This document shows, piece by piece, positions 17,588 through 26,841 of a stretch of DNA of 64,000 nucleotides; the stretch's first letter is position 1; every line of letters begins with the position of its first letter. The stretch lies in NCBI GenBank assembly GCA_016713425.1, contig JADJPE010000005.1:2542001-2606000 (forward strand), in the 5' to 3' direction. A program made the translations under genes and the position numbers. Below the pieces are notes generated by a model that was not told the DNA's origin, did not search any database, and saw nothing but the letters and a program-made list of their open reading frames with translations. Origin of the DNA: Deltaproteobacteria bacterium (GTDB taxonomy: Bacteria; Myxococcota; Kuafuiibacteriia; Kuafuiibacteriales; Kuafuiibacteriaceae).

Positions 17588-18304
17588 CTACTGAGCTGCG
17601 AGCTTTGCGAAGGCTTCTTCGAGGTTGGTTCCGTGGGTTGCCTCGATGTTGTCGATGGTGTCGTCCAATACGATGCGTCCGTGAGCGAGCATGATGACGC
17701 GCTGACAGGTTGCACGGACTTCGCTGAGGATGTGCGTCGACAGGATGATCGTATGCGTTCTTTTCGCGCCGAGCTGGGTGATGACCTCGCGAACCTGGCG
17801 GATTTGGATGGGGTCGAGGCCGACGGTCGGCTCGTCGAGGATGAGGACCTCAGGCTGGCCGAGCAGGGCTTGCGCGAGACCGACCCGCTGTCGATAGCCC
17901 TTGGAAATGTTGCGGATGAGGCGCCCGAGGATATGCGCAATGCCGGCCGTCGTGGCGACGCGCTCGACTTCGCTCGGAATGGTGCGCCGCGGCAACTTCT
18001 TGAGGCGTCCGACGAAACCGAGATAGCTCGCGACCGTCATGTCGAGGTAGACCGGCGGGATCTCTGGGAGATATCCGAGCTTCTTCTTGACCTGCATCGG
18101 TTCGTCGAAAACGCTCACGCCTCCGATCCGCACCGACCCGGAGGTGGCGGGCATGTAGCCGGCGAGGATGCGCATTGTCGTCGATTTCCCGGCGCCATTT
18201 GGACCCAAGAAACCCACGACTTCGCCCGGACGGATCTCGAAAGAGAGGCCTTCGACGGCGACGTGGTCGCGGTAGCGCTTCGTGAGATCCTGAACTTCAA
18301 TCAT
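17588..18304 (-). CDS. gldA: ABC transporter ATP-binding protein (GldA-like)
   Basis: 238 aa. Walker A GPNGAGKST (~34-42); Q-loop region LPEIPPVYLDMT (~79-90); signature-type motif NISKGYRQRVGLAQAL (~131), the variant usual for this subfamily; Walker B VLILDEPTVGLDP (~153); switch His in STHILSEV (~189). The start ATG 18304 gives the canonical IEVQDLTKRY opening. It drives the GldF permease encoded next in the operon. The upstream neighbour ends only 23 bp away, so the gene may be part of a longer transcript. Confidence 0.9.
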   Translation of the reverse strand: MIEVQDLTKRYRDHVAVEGLSFEIRPGEVVGFLGPNGAGKSTTMRILAGYMPATSGSVRIGGVSVFDEPMQVKKKLGYLPEIPPVYLDMTVASYLGFVGRLKKLPRRTIPSEVERVATTAGIAHILGRLIRNISKGYRQRVGLAQALLGQPEVLILDEPTVGLDPIQIRQVREVITQLGAKRTHTIILSTHILSEVRATCQRVIMLAHGRIVLDDTIDNIEATHGTNLEEAFAKLAAQ

Positions 18305-18327
18305 GATGAGTATCGGGTTGCTGACTT

Positions 18328-20232
18328 CTAAAGGGGCCTTTCGATAAGCGCAAGGTTCAAACGAAGTTCGCCCTCCTCGTCGAAGTCGACGTCGGTGGTC
18401 GACAAGTACGCCGTAGATCCAAGCCGGAACTGCGCGGTGTAGAACCCGGTGGCGAGTCCGTTCGCATCGCCTTCCGCCGCGCCGCGAAGGGTCTCGAGCG
18501 TCCATTCGGGGGACGAATTGGCGGTCTGTCGCCGGGCCCACATGAGGTCGAGGCGCGTGGGGTCTTGGTACGCAATCAGGGGCTGGCTGTTGGCGTCGAA
18601 GATCAACGATGCATCCGCGCCCGGGACGCGCAGATCAGGGCGCGCGGCGTCAGGGGGGACGAGCCCATCGTCGACCACCTCGCGTGCTTCCGTCGAGACG
18701 TCCAAATAGAGGAGTGCTTGCCGCGTGGCGTCGAAATAGGCCACGCCCGCATGACCATCGGGTGCGATCGCAAGATTCGCGTGCTGTCCGGCGTCCGTGG
18801 GCGACTGGGGATCGTTGCCGTCGAGCGTGCGGAGTCGATAAGTCCCTGTCGATGTTTCGGTCGCAAGACGTAAGTCGCCTTGGATGGCGTCGTAGTAGGC
18901 GACCATGGCGGTACCATCGCTTTTTATCTGAATGCTCGTAAAGAGACCGATCCCTTCGATCGTGTCGTCGACGCCAGCTGTTGCGCCCCTGGTGCTCGTA
19001 CCGACCCGAGACTCTAAGGTCTCGATCGTCCAGTCTACGCTCTCGCTGGGTTGGCTCGACGCCGCTGAGGCGACCCGGACGGATGTCGAACCGGGTGCGT
19101 CATAGGCAGGGGCTGCATCGATGACCATGTAGGCAATGCGCGGGGCACCCGATGGGTCGAGGGCGATGCTCGTGAACAGGCCAGCGTCTCCATGCGGGTC
19201 GTTGCCGCCTCCACTGCTGCCCCCATCGACGCCATCGACGCCATCGATGGGCATCGTGTGCCAAGTGCCGCTGATGTATTGAGCGTACTTGAGCGCGCCT
19301 TGCGTGCGGTCGTAATAGGCGATGTGAACGGCCCCGCTCGCTGGGTCGACGACGACGGCGCTGTGCTCGCCGACGCGGTCGCCGAGTCCATCGCGACCTC
19401 CGCGCGGGCCTTCTGGATTGCCCACGAGCGGCCCCGTCGTTGGGAAGCCGTCGACGATATGGACTCGCAATCGCTGGCCCTCGAGGTTGTGCTCGATGGC
19501 GACCAAATCTTCGTAGATCGGGTCGTATCCGGTGACCCACAATCGATCGAGCGCTCCGCCGAGCGCGCCATACCAAAGGTATTGTCCCGCCGGGATGGGC
19601 GGCAGGACGGCGCAGGCGCAATCGGGCAGGCAACACGCCGGACCCGACATGGTGTCTGGATCGGCGAGCACGAGGATCTCACCCTCTCCGCAGCTTGCGT
19701 CGCATGCTGCGACGCGCGTGCACGTGTTTGAGTCGAGATCGCAAACCTGCCCATCGGCGCAACCTCCGTTGCAGGGCACGGCGGCCACACAGCGGTGGCC
19801 CAAGCACGCTCGATCCGGATCACAGTCCGTGTCTGCGTTACAGCTCGGCGTGCCCACCGCCGTCCGCGTGCCCGTCGCGTTCGGATAGCCGCAGAAGGTT
19901 CCACCGCGAAAGTCGATGCACCGCTGGTCGGGAACTGCAGCGCACTGATCGTCGGTCGTGCAGGCAACGAATTGGTCGGAGCAGAAGCCGGCCGCCGCGT
20001 TACACTTCTGGCCGGGGCAGCAGTCCGCATCGATCTGACAGCGGCTGGTGCGGCACTCACCGCGGCGGTATTCGAGGCCCTGCTCACACGGAAAGTCGGG
20101 CTCGCAGGTGCCGGGCGTCAAGACCAGGATTGACTCGTCACCACAGTGACATCGGGGTAGGACGGCACCCGAGGCGAGGAGGAGCGTCGCGATGATGAGG
20201 CGCGGATTCCGTGCTTGGCTGGTTTCTCTCAC
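18328..20232 (-). CDS. Secreted cysteine-rich protein with propeller-like C-terminus
   Basis: 634 aa from GTG 20232, which lies 4 bp after the stop of the upstream NUDIX/MBL gene; the open frame runs on to 20301, but that part overlaps the upstream gene. Export signal: RNPRLIIATLLLASGAV, then a Cys-rich region (~20-210) with spaced C-x(4-8)-C pairs of the kind seen in myxobacterial surface proteins (DADCCPGQKC, DTDCDPDRAC, GGCADGQVCD). A repeated VVVDPASGAVHIAYYD / IALDPSGAPRIAYM / IAPDGHAGVAYFD motif follows (four or five copies), suggesting a beta propeller. A VDGVDGG tract is encoded by a short tandem repeat. Function unknown; probably surface-exposed. Confidence 0.7.
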   Translation of the reverse strand: MRETSQARNPRLIIATLLLASGAVLPRCHCGDESILVLTPGTCEPDFPCEQGLEYRRGECRTSRCQIDADCCPGQKCNAAAGFCSDQFVACTTDDQCAAVPDQRCIDFRGGTFCGYPNATGTRTAVGTPSCNADTDCDPDRACLGHRCVAAVPCNGGCADGQVCDLDSNTCTRVAACDASCGEGEILVLADPDTMSGPACCLPDCACAVLPPIPAGQYLWYGALGGALDRLWVTGYDPIYEDLVAIEHNLEGQRLRVHIVDGFPTTGPLVGNPEGPRGGRDGLGDRVGEHSAVVVDPASGAVHIAYYDRTQGALKYAQYISGTWHTMPIDGVDGVDGGSSGGGNDPHGDAGLFTSIALDPSGAPRIAYMVIDAAPAYDAPGSTSVRVASAASSQPSESVDWTIETLESRVGTSTRGATAGVDDTIEGIGLFTSIQIKSDGTAMVAYYDAIQGDLRLATETSTGTYRLRTLDGNDPQSPTDAGQHANLAIAPDGHAGVAYFDATRQALLYLDVSTEAREVVDDGLVPPDAARPDLRVPGADASLIFDANSQPLIAYQDPTRLDLMWARRQTANSSPEWTLETLRGAAEGDANGLATGFYTAQFRLGSTAYLSTTDVDFDEEGELRLNLALIERPL

Positions 20233-20236
20233 TTGC

Positions 20237-21844
20237 TCACTGTCTCCCTGAAACACGTCGAAACCTATTCCCTTCACGAATGACCCGCCCTTCCGCGGCA
20301 AGCTTTTCGAGGTGAGCCAAGCAAGAGCGCGCCGCGATCGGATGAAGGAACTTTGGCGTATCTCGGTACGCTTTGTCGAGGAGGTCGACGGGATGTTTTG
20401 GTGATTCTCCAGCGCCGACCGCCTCTAAAATGAGCGACTCTCGCTCGTTCCGATGTTCAATGTACGCGTTCAGCTTGCGACGGCTTCCAACGACCGGTGG
20501 ACCGTGGGCCGGCAGGAGGATCTTGTCGGGAAGCGCCGCGAGTCGTGCGAGTTGCTCGAGGTAGGTGGCCATGTTGCCGTCGGGCGGATCGATGATGATG
20601 CTGCCCTGGCCCGCGACCATGTCGCCCGCAATCAGCGCGCGTCCGCCTTCGCGTTGGTCCACGAGCACGATGTGGCCGGGGGCGTGTCCGGGGGTGAAGA
20701 GTACCTCGAGCACGAAACGCCGGCCGAGCCCGTCGAGGCCGAGGTCGAGCGTATCCCCCTCGTCGAGTGTCTCCAAGATGGGTATTTTCGCCGAAAGCAG
20801 CGTTCGCGTAATGGGGTGGGCTCGGATAGGTACGTTGAGCGCGTGCGCGAGCCAGGCCGCCGACCCGATATGGTCCGCATGGTGATGGGTGAGCACGATC
20901 GCTTCGAGTCGGCCCCTTGCGTGCTTGTCGATGGCTTTGAGGAGCTTCTCGCGCTCCTCGGATGCATGGCTCGCGGGATCGACGACGACCCAGCGGTCGC
21001 CTCCGAGTAGATAGGCATTCGTATGGGTCGCCGGAGGCAAGGTCGGTGTCTTGAGGGGGACGACGACGATGTCGGGGAGCACTTCCAGGTCGTCAACGCC
21101 CTCTCTGCCCTCTCCGCCCGCGCCGACTAAGGCTCGAAGGTGGGCTGCGATCTCTGGGTTTGGGATGGGTGGCCCAGCTCTCGCGAGCGCTTGAAGCTGG
21201 ACATGGGTGGGGAGGGCCAGCGTAACCTCGAAACGCGCGCGTGCTTCGAGAATGCGATTCGGGGCATCGAACCGAAGGTTCGTCAGCTCGGCTCGCCCGG
21301 GCGTGGGGGTCAAACCTGCCGACGTTTCCGCGACGGCCGCGAAGAAGAAATGCGCGTCGATCGAGGCCGGTGCGAAGCTGGGCGTGTGCCATCGCCCCGC
21401 CTCGAGCAGCAGGCTACCCAGGGCTGGGGCCGTGGGTTCACGGTTGGCGTCGCTTGCACTGGCAGGTCGGGGTCGGCCAACGGCGCGATGCATCTCGAGA
21501 AAAGGGCGGTCGCGTAGCGGGGGCGGTGCGGCGACGAGGCGCTGGCCGTCGAGGTAGACGCCGGCTTCCTCAAAGAGCTCGCGGAGCGCTGTTGCGCGTG
21601 TCACTGCAGCATGACTGGACTCGCCGAACACTGCGCTGGCGACCTCTTCATCCTCCGGCTGGACCATTCCGCCGGGGAAGACGGTGAAGCCTCCAAACAG
21701 CGGATGTTCCAGCGACCGTTCGCCGACCAGAACTTGGCCATCAGGCCTCATCAAGATGAGAGCGGCCGCGCGCCGGTCGGACCGTGAATTGGGATGCGGA
21801 CCAGACCGCCGATCGGATCCTTGCGGCTCGGAGGGCACGCTCAT
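20237..21844 (-). CDS. NUDIX hydrolase / metallo-beta-lactamase fusion
   Basis: 535 aa. N-terminal NUDIX domain (~22-215): FPGGMVQPEDEE, then a ~16-residue insertion, then the ALRELFEEAGV half of the NUDIX box, as in NUDT19-type enzymes that act on CoA derivatives. C-terminal metallo-beta-lactamase domain (~260-470) with the complete THHHADH zinc motif, a GHAPGHIVLV His and a LIAGDM Asp, then a winged-helix-like end (AYRDTPKFLHPIAARSCLAHLEKL) as in LACTB2-like hydrolases. Both active sites look intact. The substrate is unknown; a hydrolase of CoA or nucleotide derivatives is one reading. It lies 12 bp downstream of the GNAT-like gene and 4 bp before the Cys-rich gene. Confidence 0.85.
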   Translation of the reverse strand: MSVPSEPQGSDRRSGPHPNSRSDRRAAALILMRPDGQVLVGERSLEHPLFGGFTVFPGGMVQPEDEEVASAVFGESSHAAVTRATALRELFEEAGVYLDGQRLVAAPPPLRDRPFLEMHRAVGRPRPASASDANREPTAPALGSLLLEAGRWHTPSFAPASIDAHFFFAAVAETSAGLTPTPGRAELTNLRFDAPNRILEARARFEVTLALPTHVQLQALARAGPPIPNPEIAAHLRALVGAGGEGREGVDDLEVLPDIVVVPLKTPTLPPATHTNAYLLGGDRWVVVDPASHASEEREKLLKAIDKHARGRLEAIVLTHHHADHIGSAAWLAHALNVPIRAHPITRTLLSAKIPILETLDEGDTLDLGLDGLGRRFVLEVLFTPGHAPGHIVLVDQREGGRALIAGDMVAGQGSIIIDPPDGNMATYLEQLARLAALPDKILLPAHGPPVVGSRRKLNAYIEHRNERESLILEAVGAGESPKHPVDLLDKAYRDTPKFLHPIAARSCLAHLEKLAAEGRVIREGNRFRRVSGRQ

Positions 21845-21856
21845 TTCCTGCTCTGC

Positions 21857-23236
21857 TCAGAGCGTCATACCGAAGATCCGATATCGGCGGTCGAGTCGAC
21901 CTTCCATGGACTCGATCGCGCGATTGATGAGATCGTTGTCCTCGAGCGTTTGCCCAATCTCACCGCCGAGCGCACCGAGACGGTGGCCGCGTTCCAGCGT
22001 TTCGGAGAACATGATGGACTCGAGTCCTCGCTTTCGATACGCCGGCAAGACGCCGAGCGTGTAGAGGCGCAGGTGCTTGGTCTTCTTCAGTCCCCGCAAC
22101 AGTTTGAGCCAGCCGAAGGGAAAGAGACGGCCGTCCTTCGGGAGCTTCTCGTGGATATTCGGGAGGGTTGCGCAGAAGCCGACCGGTTCGCCGGCGACCT
22201 CGACGAAGAGCACCATTTCGGGGAGCATGATGTCTTTCATGGGCTCGACGAGGTACTCGAACTCTCGTCGTGACAAGGGCACGAAGCCCCAGTTCTTCTC
22301 CCAGGCGCCCACGTAGATCTTGAAGAGCTTTTCGATCTCTTCTTTGAGGCGAGTCGGGTCCGCCTGCCGGATCGTGATGTTCTCTTTCTTGCGGATTCGC
22401 TCTGCAATGCGCTTGATGCGTCGTCGCTTCTCCGTCTCCATTCCCTCCGCGATGTCGATCCACCAGACGAACAGGTCTTTGGCTTTTCCGAAGCCGAATG
22501 ATTCGAAGAACGGGGGATAGTAACTCGGGTTGTATGGTTCTTCGATGAACGCCGGTCGGTCGAAGTTCTCGACGATCATGCCCATCTGATGATTCGACGT
22601 CAGGTTCATCGGGCCAAAGACCTCTTGGCATCCTTGACTCTTCAGCCACTCGGCCGCCTCGGACAGCACAGCGTGGGCGACCGCACGATCGTCGACGGAT
22701 TCGAAGAAGCCAAAGAAGCCGGCCTGCGTCTCATGGTATCGGTTGTAGGCGCGGTCCACGTGGGCGATGATTCGGGCGACCACCTTCCCGCCTCGAACCG
22801 CGACGATCGGGTGGACGTCGAGGTTCTCGAAGGCTGGGTTCTTGGCCGGGTTCAAGAAGCTCATCAAGTGAAGGCGCAGTGGCGCGATATAGTGGGGATC
22901 TTCTCGATAGATGAGATCGGCCATGTCGATGAATCGCGCCCGATCCTTCCGTCGGGCCAGGTTCAGCGTTTCGATTCGCATATCGCCGGGGCCTTCAACG
23001 CGCGTCGCGGGCCCGGGCAAGAACTGGGGGAGACCGGTTGGTGGCTTGCCAAAGCGGTACGCTTCTCTGTCTACACCGAGGTCCGTGGACGCGCCTGCGC
23101 CTGTATCCGCGGCGCCTGTATCCGCGCCCGCATCCGCGTCGGTATCCGCGTCCGTGGCGACGGGCGCCGCTTTGAGGGGCGCCGCATTTTCTTTTCCCTC
23201 GATGGGTAGGGATTCGAGCTTTCTTGTTCCAACCAC
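21857..23236 (-). CDS. GNAT-like N-acetyltransferase domain protein with Asp/Ala/Thr-rich N-terminus
   Basis: 459 aa. Residues ~25-50 are a low-complexity DTDADAGADTGAAD tract, unexpected in a protein with no export signal. The conserved part begins near IETLNLARRKDRARFIDMADLIYREDPHYIAPL (split here in meaning, not in frame) and contains a FGPMNLTSNHQMGM segment, a GNAT-type core with PVGFCATLPNIHE, and the LYTLGVLPAYRKRGLE acetyl-CoA loop region (R/Q-x-x-G-x variant). Widespread in Myxococcota and usually annotated only as GNAT or hypothetical. Acceptor substrate unknown. It shares an operon with the NUDIX/MBL gene (12 bp). Confidence 0.75.
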   Translation of the reverse strand: MVGTRKLESLPIEGKENAAPLKAAPVATDADTDADAGADTGAADTGAGASTDLGVDREAYRFGKPPTGLPQFLPGPATRVEGPGDMRIETLNLARRKDRARFIDMADLIYREDPHYIAPLRLHLMSFLNPAKNPAFENLDVHPIVAVRGGKVVARIIAHVDRAYNRYHETQAGFFGFFESVDDRAVAHAVLSEAAEWLKSQGCQEVFGPMNLTSNHQMGMIVENFDRPAFIEEPYNPSYYPPFFESFGFGKAKDLFVWWIDIAEGMETEKRRRIKRIAERIRKKENITIRQADPTRLKEEIEKLFKIYVGAWEKNWGFVPLSRREFEYLVEPMKDIMLPEMVLFVEVAGEPVGFCATLPNIHEKLPKDGRLFPFGWLKLLRGLKKTKHLRLYTLGVLPAYRKRGLESIMFSETLERGHRLGALGGEIGQTLEDNDLINRAIESMEGRLDRRYRIFGMTL

Positions 23237-23393
23237 GAAGAGATCCTCGCCCCTTTACTCCCTTCCGTGCAGGGCTCATGGCAAGCTTCGATCCCGCAAA
23301 CGCACCCGTCTGCCGCGGAGCGCCGCGGAGCGCCACGCAACGCCCTGCCCCGGAACTGCCCCGGATCAGGCATGGGGCGTCCGGAATGGCCTT

Positions 23394-24203
23394 CTAGGTT
23401 GGGGCGAGGAGGAGGTCGGGAAGCAGCGCGAAGCCGTGTGAGCGCGCGAACGTTGCGACCGCGGTCCGTGCTTCCGGAACGAGCCAGAGGATCGCCACGA
23501 AGATCGCGACGCAAACGCCCATGACGAGCGGATACATCCAAATGCGCGCAAGGGGTCGCGGTCGGTCTGGGCTGTGGACGATGCACCAAAGCGCGGCTGG
23601 CAGCGTGCCCAGCGCGATGACGCACGCTGCCAGCCAACTTGCCTCCACGAGACGAGGCCAGAGGCTTACGAGCGGCGGTGCACCGATGGTGACCAAGAGG
23701 GCCGGTAGAAAGAACGCGGCCAGGAATCGGGGCGTGCGCGTCGCCCGCGCGGGCTCCTCGAGGGCAGCGCCGAGGCGCGTAAGCTCGAAGCCAAGCACCA
23801 GGAGCACCAGCGTGCCCGCGTGAGCAAGTCCCCAACGCGGATCGATCATAAGTCGGCTGAGCCCGGCGACGTGGCTCGCCCAGCGCATGGCGAAATAGAG
23901 CGTGGCGAACAGGCACAGAGCGCCAAAGCCAGCATACAGCGCGCCGCGCAGGCTCTCGCCCAGAACGATCAGGCGAACGCCCGGTAGAACGCCGAGTAAG
24001 ATGCGCTGCGCGTGCGTCGGTCGCCAGACCTGGGGTCGAACGACGGTTCTCCTGCGATAGAGGGGGCGACTTCGTCCTTTGTGGTCGAGGAGCGGTTGTT
24101 CTTCGTCCGAGGTGGCGAGCGGGAGGAGCTCGATCCCGCGGTCTCCGCGCAGCGGTCCGCCTCCACTTCGCTTTGGTTCGGCTTCGCGTGGTTGCTTGCC
24201 CAT
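23394..24203 (-). CDS. Multi-pass membrane protein (hypothetical)
   Basis: 269 aa from ATG 24203; longer frames would overlap the upstream PBP gene. The first ~75 residues are charged and cytoplasmic (EAEPKRSGGG...RRTVVRPQVWRP). Five or six hydrophobic segments follow (~88-108, ~112-130, ~135-155, ~168-188, ~193-212, ~225-245). No conserved charged motif suggests an enzyme or transporter class. It follows the class A PBP gene by 55 bp and may belong with it, for example as an envelope accessory protein. Confidence 0.65.
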   Translation of the reverse strand: MGKQPREAEPKRSGGGPLRGDRGIELLPLATSDEEQPLLDHKGRSRPLYRRRTVVRPQVWRPTHAQRILLGVLPGVRLIVLGESLRGALYAGFGALCLFATLYFAMRWASHVAGLSRLMIDPRWGLAHAGTLVLLVLGFELTRLGAALEEPARATRTPRFLAAFFLPALLVTIGAPPLVSLWPRLVEASWLAACVIALGTLPAALWCIVHSPDRPRPLARIWMYPLVMGVCVAIFVAILWLVPEARTAVATFARSHGFALLPDLLLAPT

Positions 24204-24258
24204 GATGACGCCGAAAGCGCCCAACCATATCACAACTGCATCACCGCATGGGCGGGCG

Positions 24259-26793
24259 TCAGAGTTTGCCGTCGGTGAGCCCGAATTCGTCCGGAGAGGC
24301 GGCGCCGCGGGCTGCGACGTACTCCTTCGGTTCGGTGCCGGCACGGTAGGCCTCAAGGACCGCACCGGGCGTGTCTCCACGCGCGCGATAGCCGGTCTTC
24401 GGATCGATCCGAACGAAGTTGATGCCGGGGGGGGCCTTGAACTCGCCGGTCTTCTTCTTGATGGCCTTCTTCATGTAACTGACCCAAAGAGGCAGGGCTG
24501 CTCGCCCGCCTTGCTCGTACCGGCCCATGGGGGTGACGTAGTCGTCGTAGCCAACCCACACCGCGGTCGTGATCTCCGTCGTGAAGCCGATGAACCAGGC
24601 ATCGAAAGAGTCATTCGTGGTGCCGGTCTTTCCGGCGACGGGGACACGCACGGCCCGAGCACCTGTCCCGGTGCCACCCTCAACCACATTTCGCATCATT
24701 TTCGTAATGAGGAAGCCTGTCTGCTGGTCGATGATTCGTTCCGGCGGATCTTCGAGCCAATGCTTGGCTCGATCGACCTTGAGCCCGATGCCTGCCCAGG
24801 GATCTTTGTAGTAGCCATCGTCGAACAGCACGCGCTGATCGCGATCGATGACCCGCGTGATCAGCCGCCGTCGCACGTGTTCCCCATAATTCGCGAAGAT
24901 GCTGTAGGCATTCACCATGTCTTCCATCTTCACGCAGGAGGAACCGAGCACCAGCCCCAGCTCCCGCTTGAGCTCGGTCGTGATACCGAGCCGCTCGGCG
25001 TATCGAGTGGCGGGGCCAAGTCCGACGGCCTCGAGGACCCGGACCGCGGGGACGTTCATCGACTTCTGAAGCGCGTATCGGAGGCAGACCTCGCCCTCGA
25101 AAGAGACGTTGAAATTCGCCGGTTTCCATCGCTTTCCGGCCCGTGGGTCGTCGAAGGTGACCGGTGCATCGAGCACGGTGCTCGAGGGTGTCCAGTGCTT
25201 CAGGTCGAGCGCTGCGGCATAGACGATCGGTTTGAACGAGCTGCCCGGCTGGCGGCACGCCTGGAGCGCCCGGTTGAACTCGCTCCGGTCGAAGGAGTAG
25301 CCCCCGATCATCGCGAGCACGTAACCGCTCTCTGACTCGACCGAAAGAAGCGCGGCTTCGAGGTTGGGTTCCTGCTCGAGCGCGACGAACTGGATCGTTG
25401 GGTCGGTCGGCATCGCGCGCATGAAGGGGCCTGCGTACTGGTCGCTCTTGATGCGGTCTCGGGTCGTCGCCCGGACCAGAAGGACGTCGCCGACCTGGAA
25501 GCTCTTAGGAATCTTGGAGAGGAGCGCGCCCTCGAACCACTTCTGTGGATTGACCGACCTGGCCCATCGCATGGCGCTCAGCGGCAAGACCGCCTCGCGG
25601 GTGCCAATGCTCAGGCTTATGTTTGTCCGGGCTTCGTCGATCGCGCGAATCAGACCCACATACAGCTCCCCGTCCTTCAGCTCAGTATCCCGCCCCAGCC
25701 GTTTCAGCTCCCGGCTGTACGCCTCGAGGAACGAAGCCTGCTCCTTCGCCGTGCCCATATGGGCCAGAGGTCCTCGATAACCCTGCCGGCGGTCGACGAG
25801 CCGTAGTTTGTTGTAGACCGCGTCCTCGGCGGCTCGATATCGCTCGGTGTCGACGGTGGTGAAGACGCGAAGTCCTTGTTCGAGCAAGGCGTTCTCGTCG
25901 TAGCGCTTCAGCAGCTCTCGCCGAACCTGTTCGGTGAAGTACGGCGTGGTGTTCCGCGCGTAATCGGGTGCGAGAAATATCTTCACCTCTGCGTCTCTCG
26001 CTTCGTTGAGCTCGGTCTGTGAGATGAAGCCCTCCTCGAGCATGCGGCGCAAAACATACTCGCGCCGTCCTTTGGCGGCTTTCGGATGCTTGATGGGTGA
26101 AAAGCGTGATGGGGCCTGAGGCAGTCCGGCGAGCAGCGCCGTTTCGGCCAGGCTAAGCTCGTCGACGTTCTTGCGGAAATAGTTCTGAGCGGCGGCCTGG
26201 ACCCCATAGGCTTGGTTTCCAAGGAAGATCTGGTTCAGGTAGAGCGCGAGGATGTCTTCCTTGCTCAGGTTCCGTTCGAGCCGGCGCGCGAGGATGGCTT
26301 CTCTGATTTTGCGACTGAGCTTCTTTGCCGAACCGCGCTTGTACCCTTCTTCCGAAATCAGCAGCGACTTTGCGACTTGCTGGGTGATGGTCGAACCGCC
26401 CTGAACGACCCGACCCGCCTTCAGATTCTTCACCGCCGCCCGCAGGATGCCGACGTAGTCAATGCCGGAGTGCTCGAAGAATCGGTCGTCTTCTGAGGCA
26501 AGCACGCCCTGGATCAGCCGGGGAGGAATGTCCTTGTACGGCAAGACGATTCGCCGCTCACGAAAGAACTCACCGATGAGCTCGCCTTGTTGGCTGAAGA
26601 CTTGGGTGACGACCTTCGGCCGGTAATCATCGATCGACTTGAAATCGGGGACGTCCGACGCAAAGACGCCGTACGACACGATCCCGATGATTCCGACCGC
26701 ACCGAGGCCCGTCAAGGTGACAAACGCGACCCATCGCAGTCCACGCCGCAAGCGCGACTCATTCGGCCGCGCATCGTCAAAGACGACCTTCAT
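24259..26793 (-). CDS. Class A penicillin-binding protein (PBP1a type)
   Basis: 844 aa. One N-terminal membrane anchor (~22-46). Glycosyltransferase-51 domain with the EDDRFFEHSGID catalytic motif (~97), GGSTITQQ and RKIREAILARRLE (~130-175). An OB-like insertion follows (~330-440). The transpeptidase domain has SSFKP with the catalytic Ser at ~518, an SMN motif (KSMNVPAVR) and KTGTT. It polymerises and cross-links peptidoglycan on the periplasmic side of the inner membrane. Length is normal for PBP1a. A second class A enzyme (PbpC) is encoded at 52374-54722. It is the first gene of the long minus-strand run, with ~850 bp of upstream intergenic DNA. Confidence 0.95.
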   Translation of the reverse strand: MKVVFDDARPNESRLRRGLRWVAFVTLTGLGAVGIIGIVSYGVFASDVPDFKSIDDYRPKVVTQVFSQQGELIGEFFRERRIVLPYKDIPPRLIQGVLASEDDRFFEHSGIDYVGILRAAVKNLKAGRVVQGGSTITQQVAKSLLISEEGYKRGSAKKLSRKIREAILARRLERNLSKEDILALYLNQIFLGNQAYGVQAAAQNYFRKNVDELSLAETALLAGLPQAPSRFSPIKHPKAAKGRREYVLRRMLEEGFISQTELNEARDAEVKIFLAPDYARNTTPYFTEQVRRELLKRYDENALLEQGLRVFTTVDTERYRAAEDAVYNKLRLVDRRQGYRGPLAHMGTAKEQASFLEAYSRELKRLGRDTELKDGELYVGLIRAIDEARTNISLSIGTREAVLPLSAMRWARSVNPQKWFEGALLSKIPKSFQVGDVLLVRATTRDRIKSDQYAGPFMRAMPTDPTIQFVALEQEPNLEAALLSVESESGYVLAMIGGYSFDRSEFNRALQACRQPGSSFKPIVYAAALDLKHWTPSSTVLDAPVTFDDPRAGKRWKPANFNVSFEGEVCLRYALQKSMNVPAVRVLEAVGLGPATRYAERLGITTELKRELGLVLGSSCVKMEDMVNAYSIFANYGEHVRRRLITRVIDRDQRVLFDDGYYKDPWAGIGLKVDRAKHWLEDPPERIIDQQTGFLITKMMRNVVEGGTGTGARAVRVPVAGKTGTTNDSFDAWFIGFTTEITTAVWVGYDDYVTPMGRYEQGGRAALPLWVSYMKKAIKKKTGEFKAPPGINFVRIDPKTGYRARGDTPGAVLEAYRAGTEPKEYVAARGAASPDEFGLTDGKL

Positions 26794-26841
26794 ATGGTTG
26801 TGCTCGAGCGCATGGCAGCTTGGACCTACGCAGGTTTTCGC

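Noticed and set aside
24079..25335. 418-codon plus-strand frame over the PBP1a gene
   Set aside because: Antisense shadow; PBP motifs on the minus strand are decisive.
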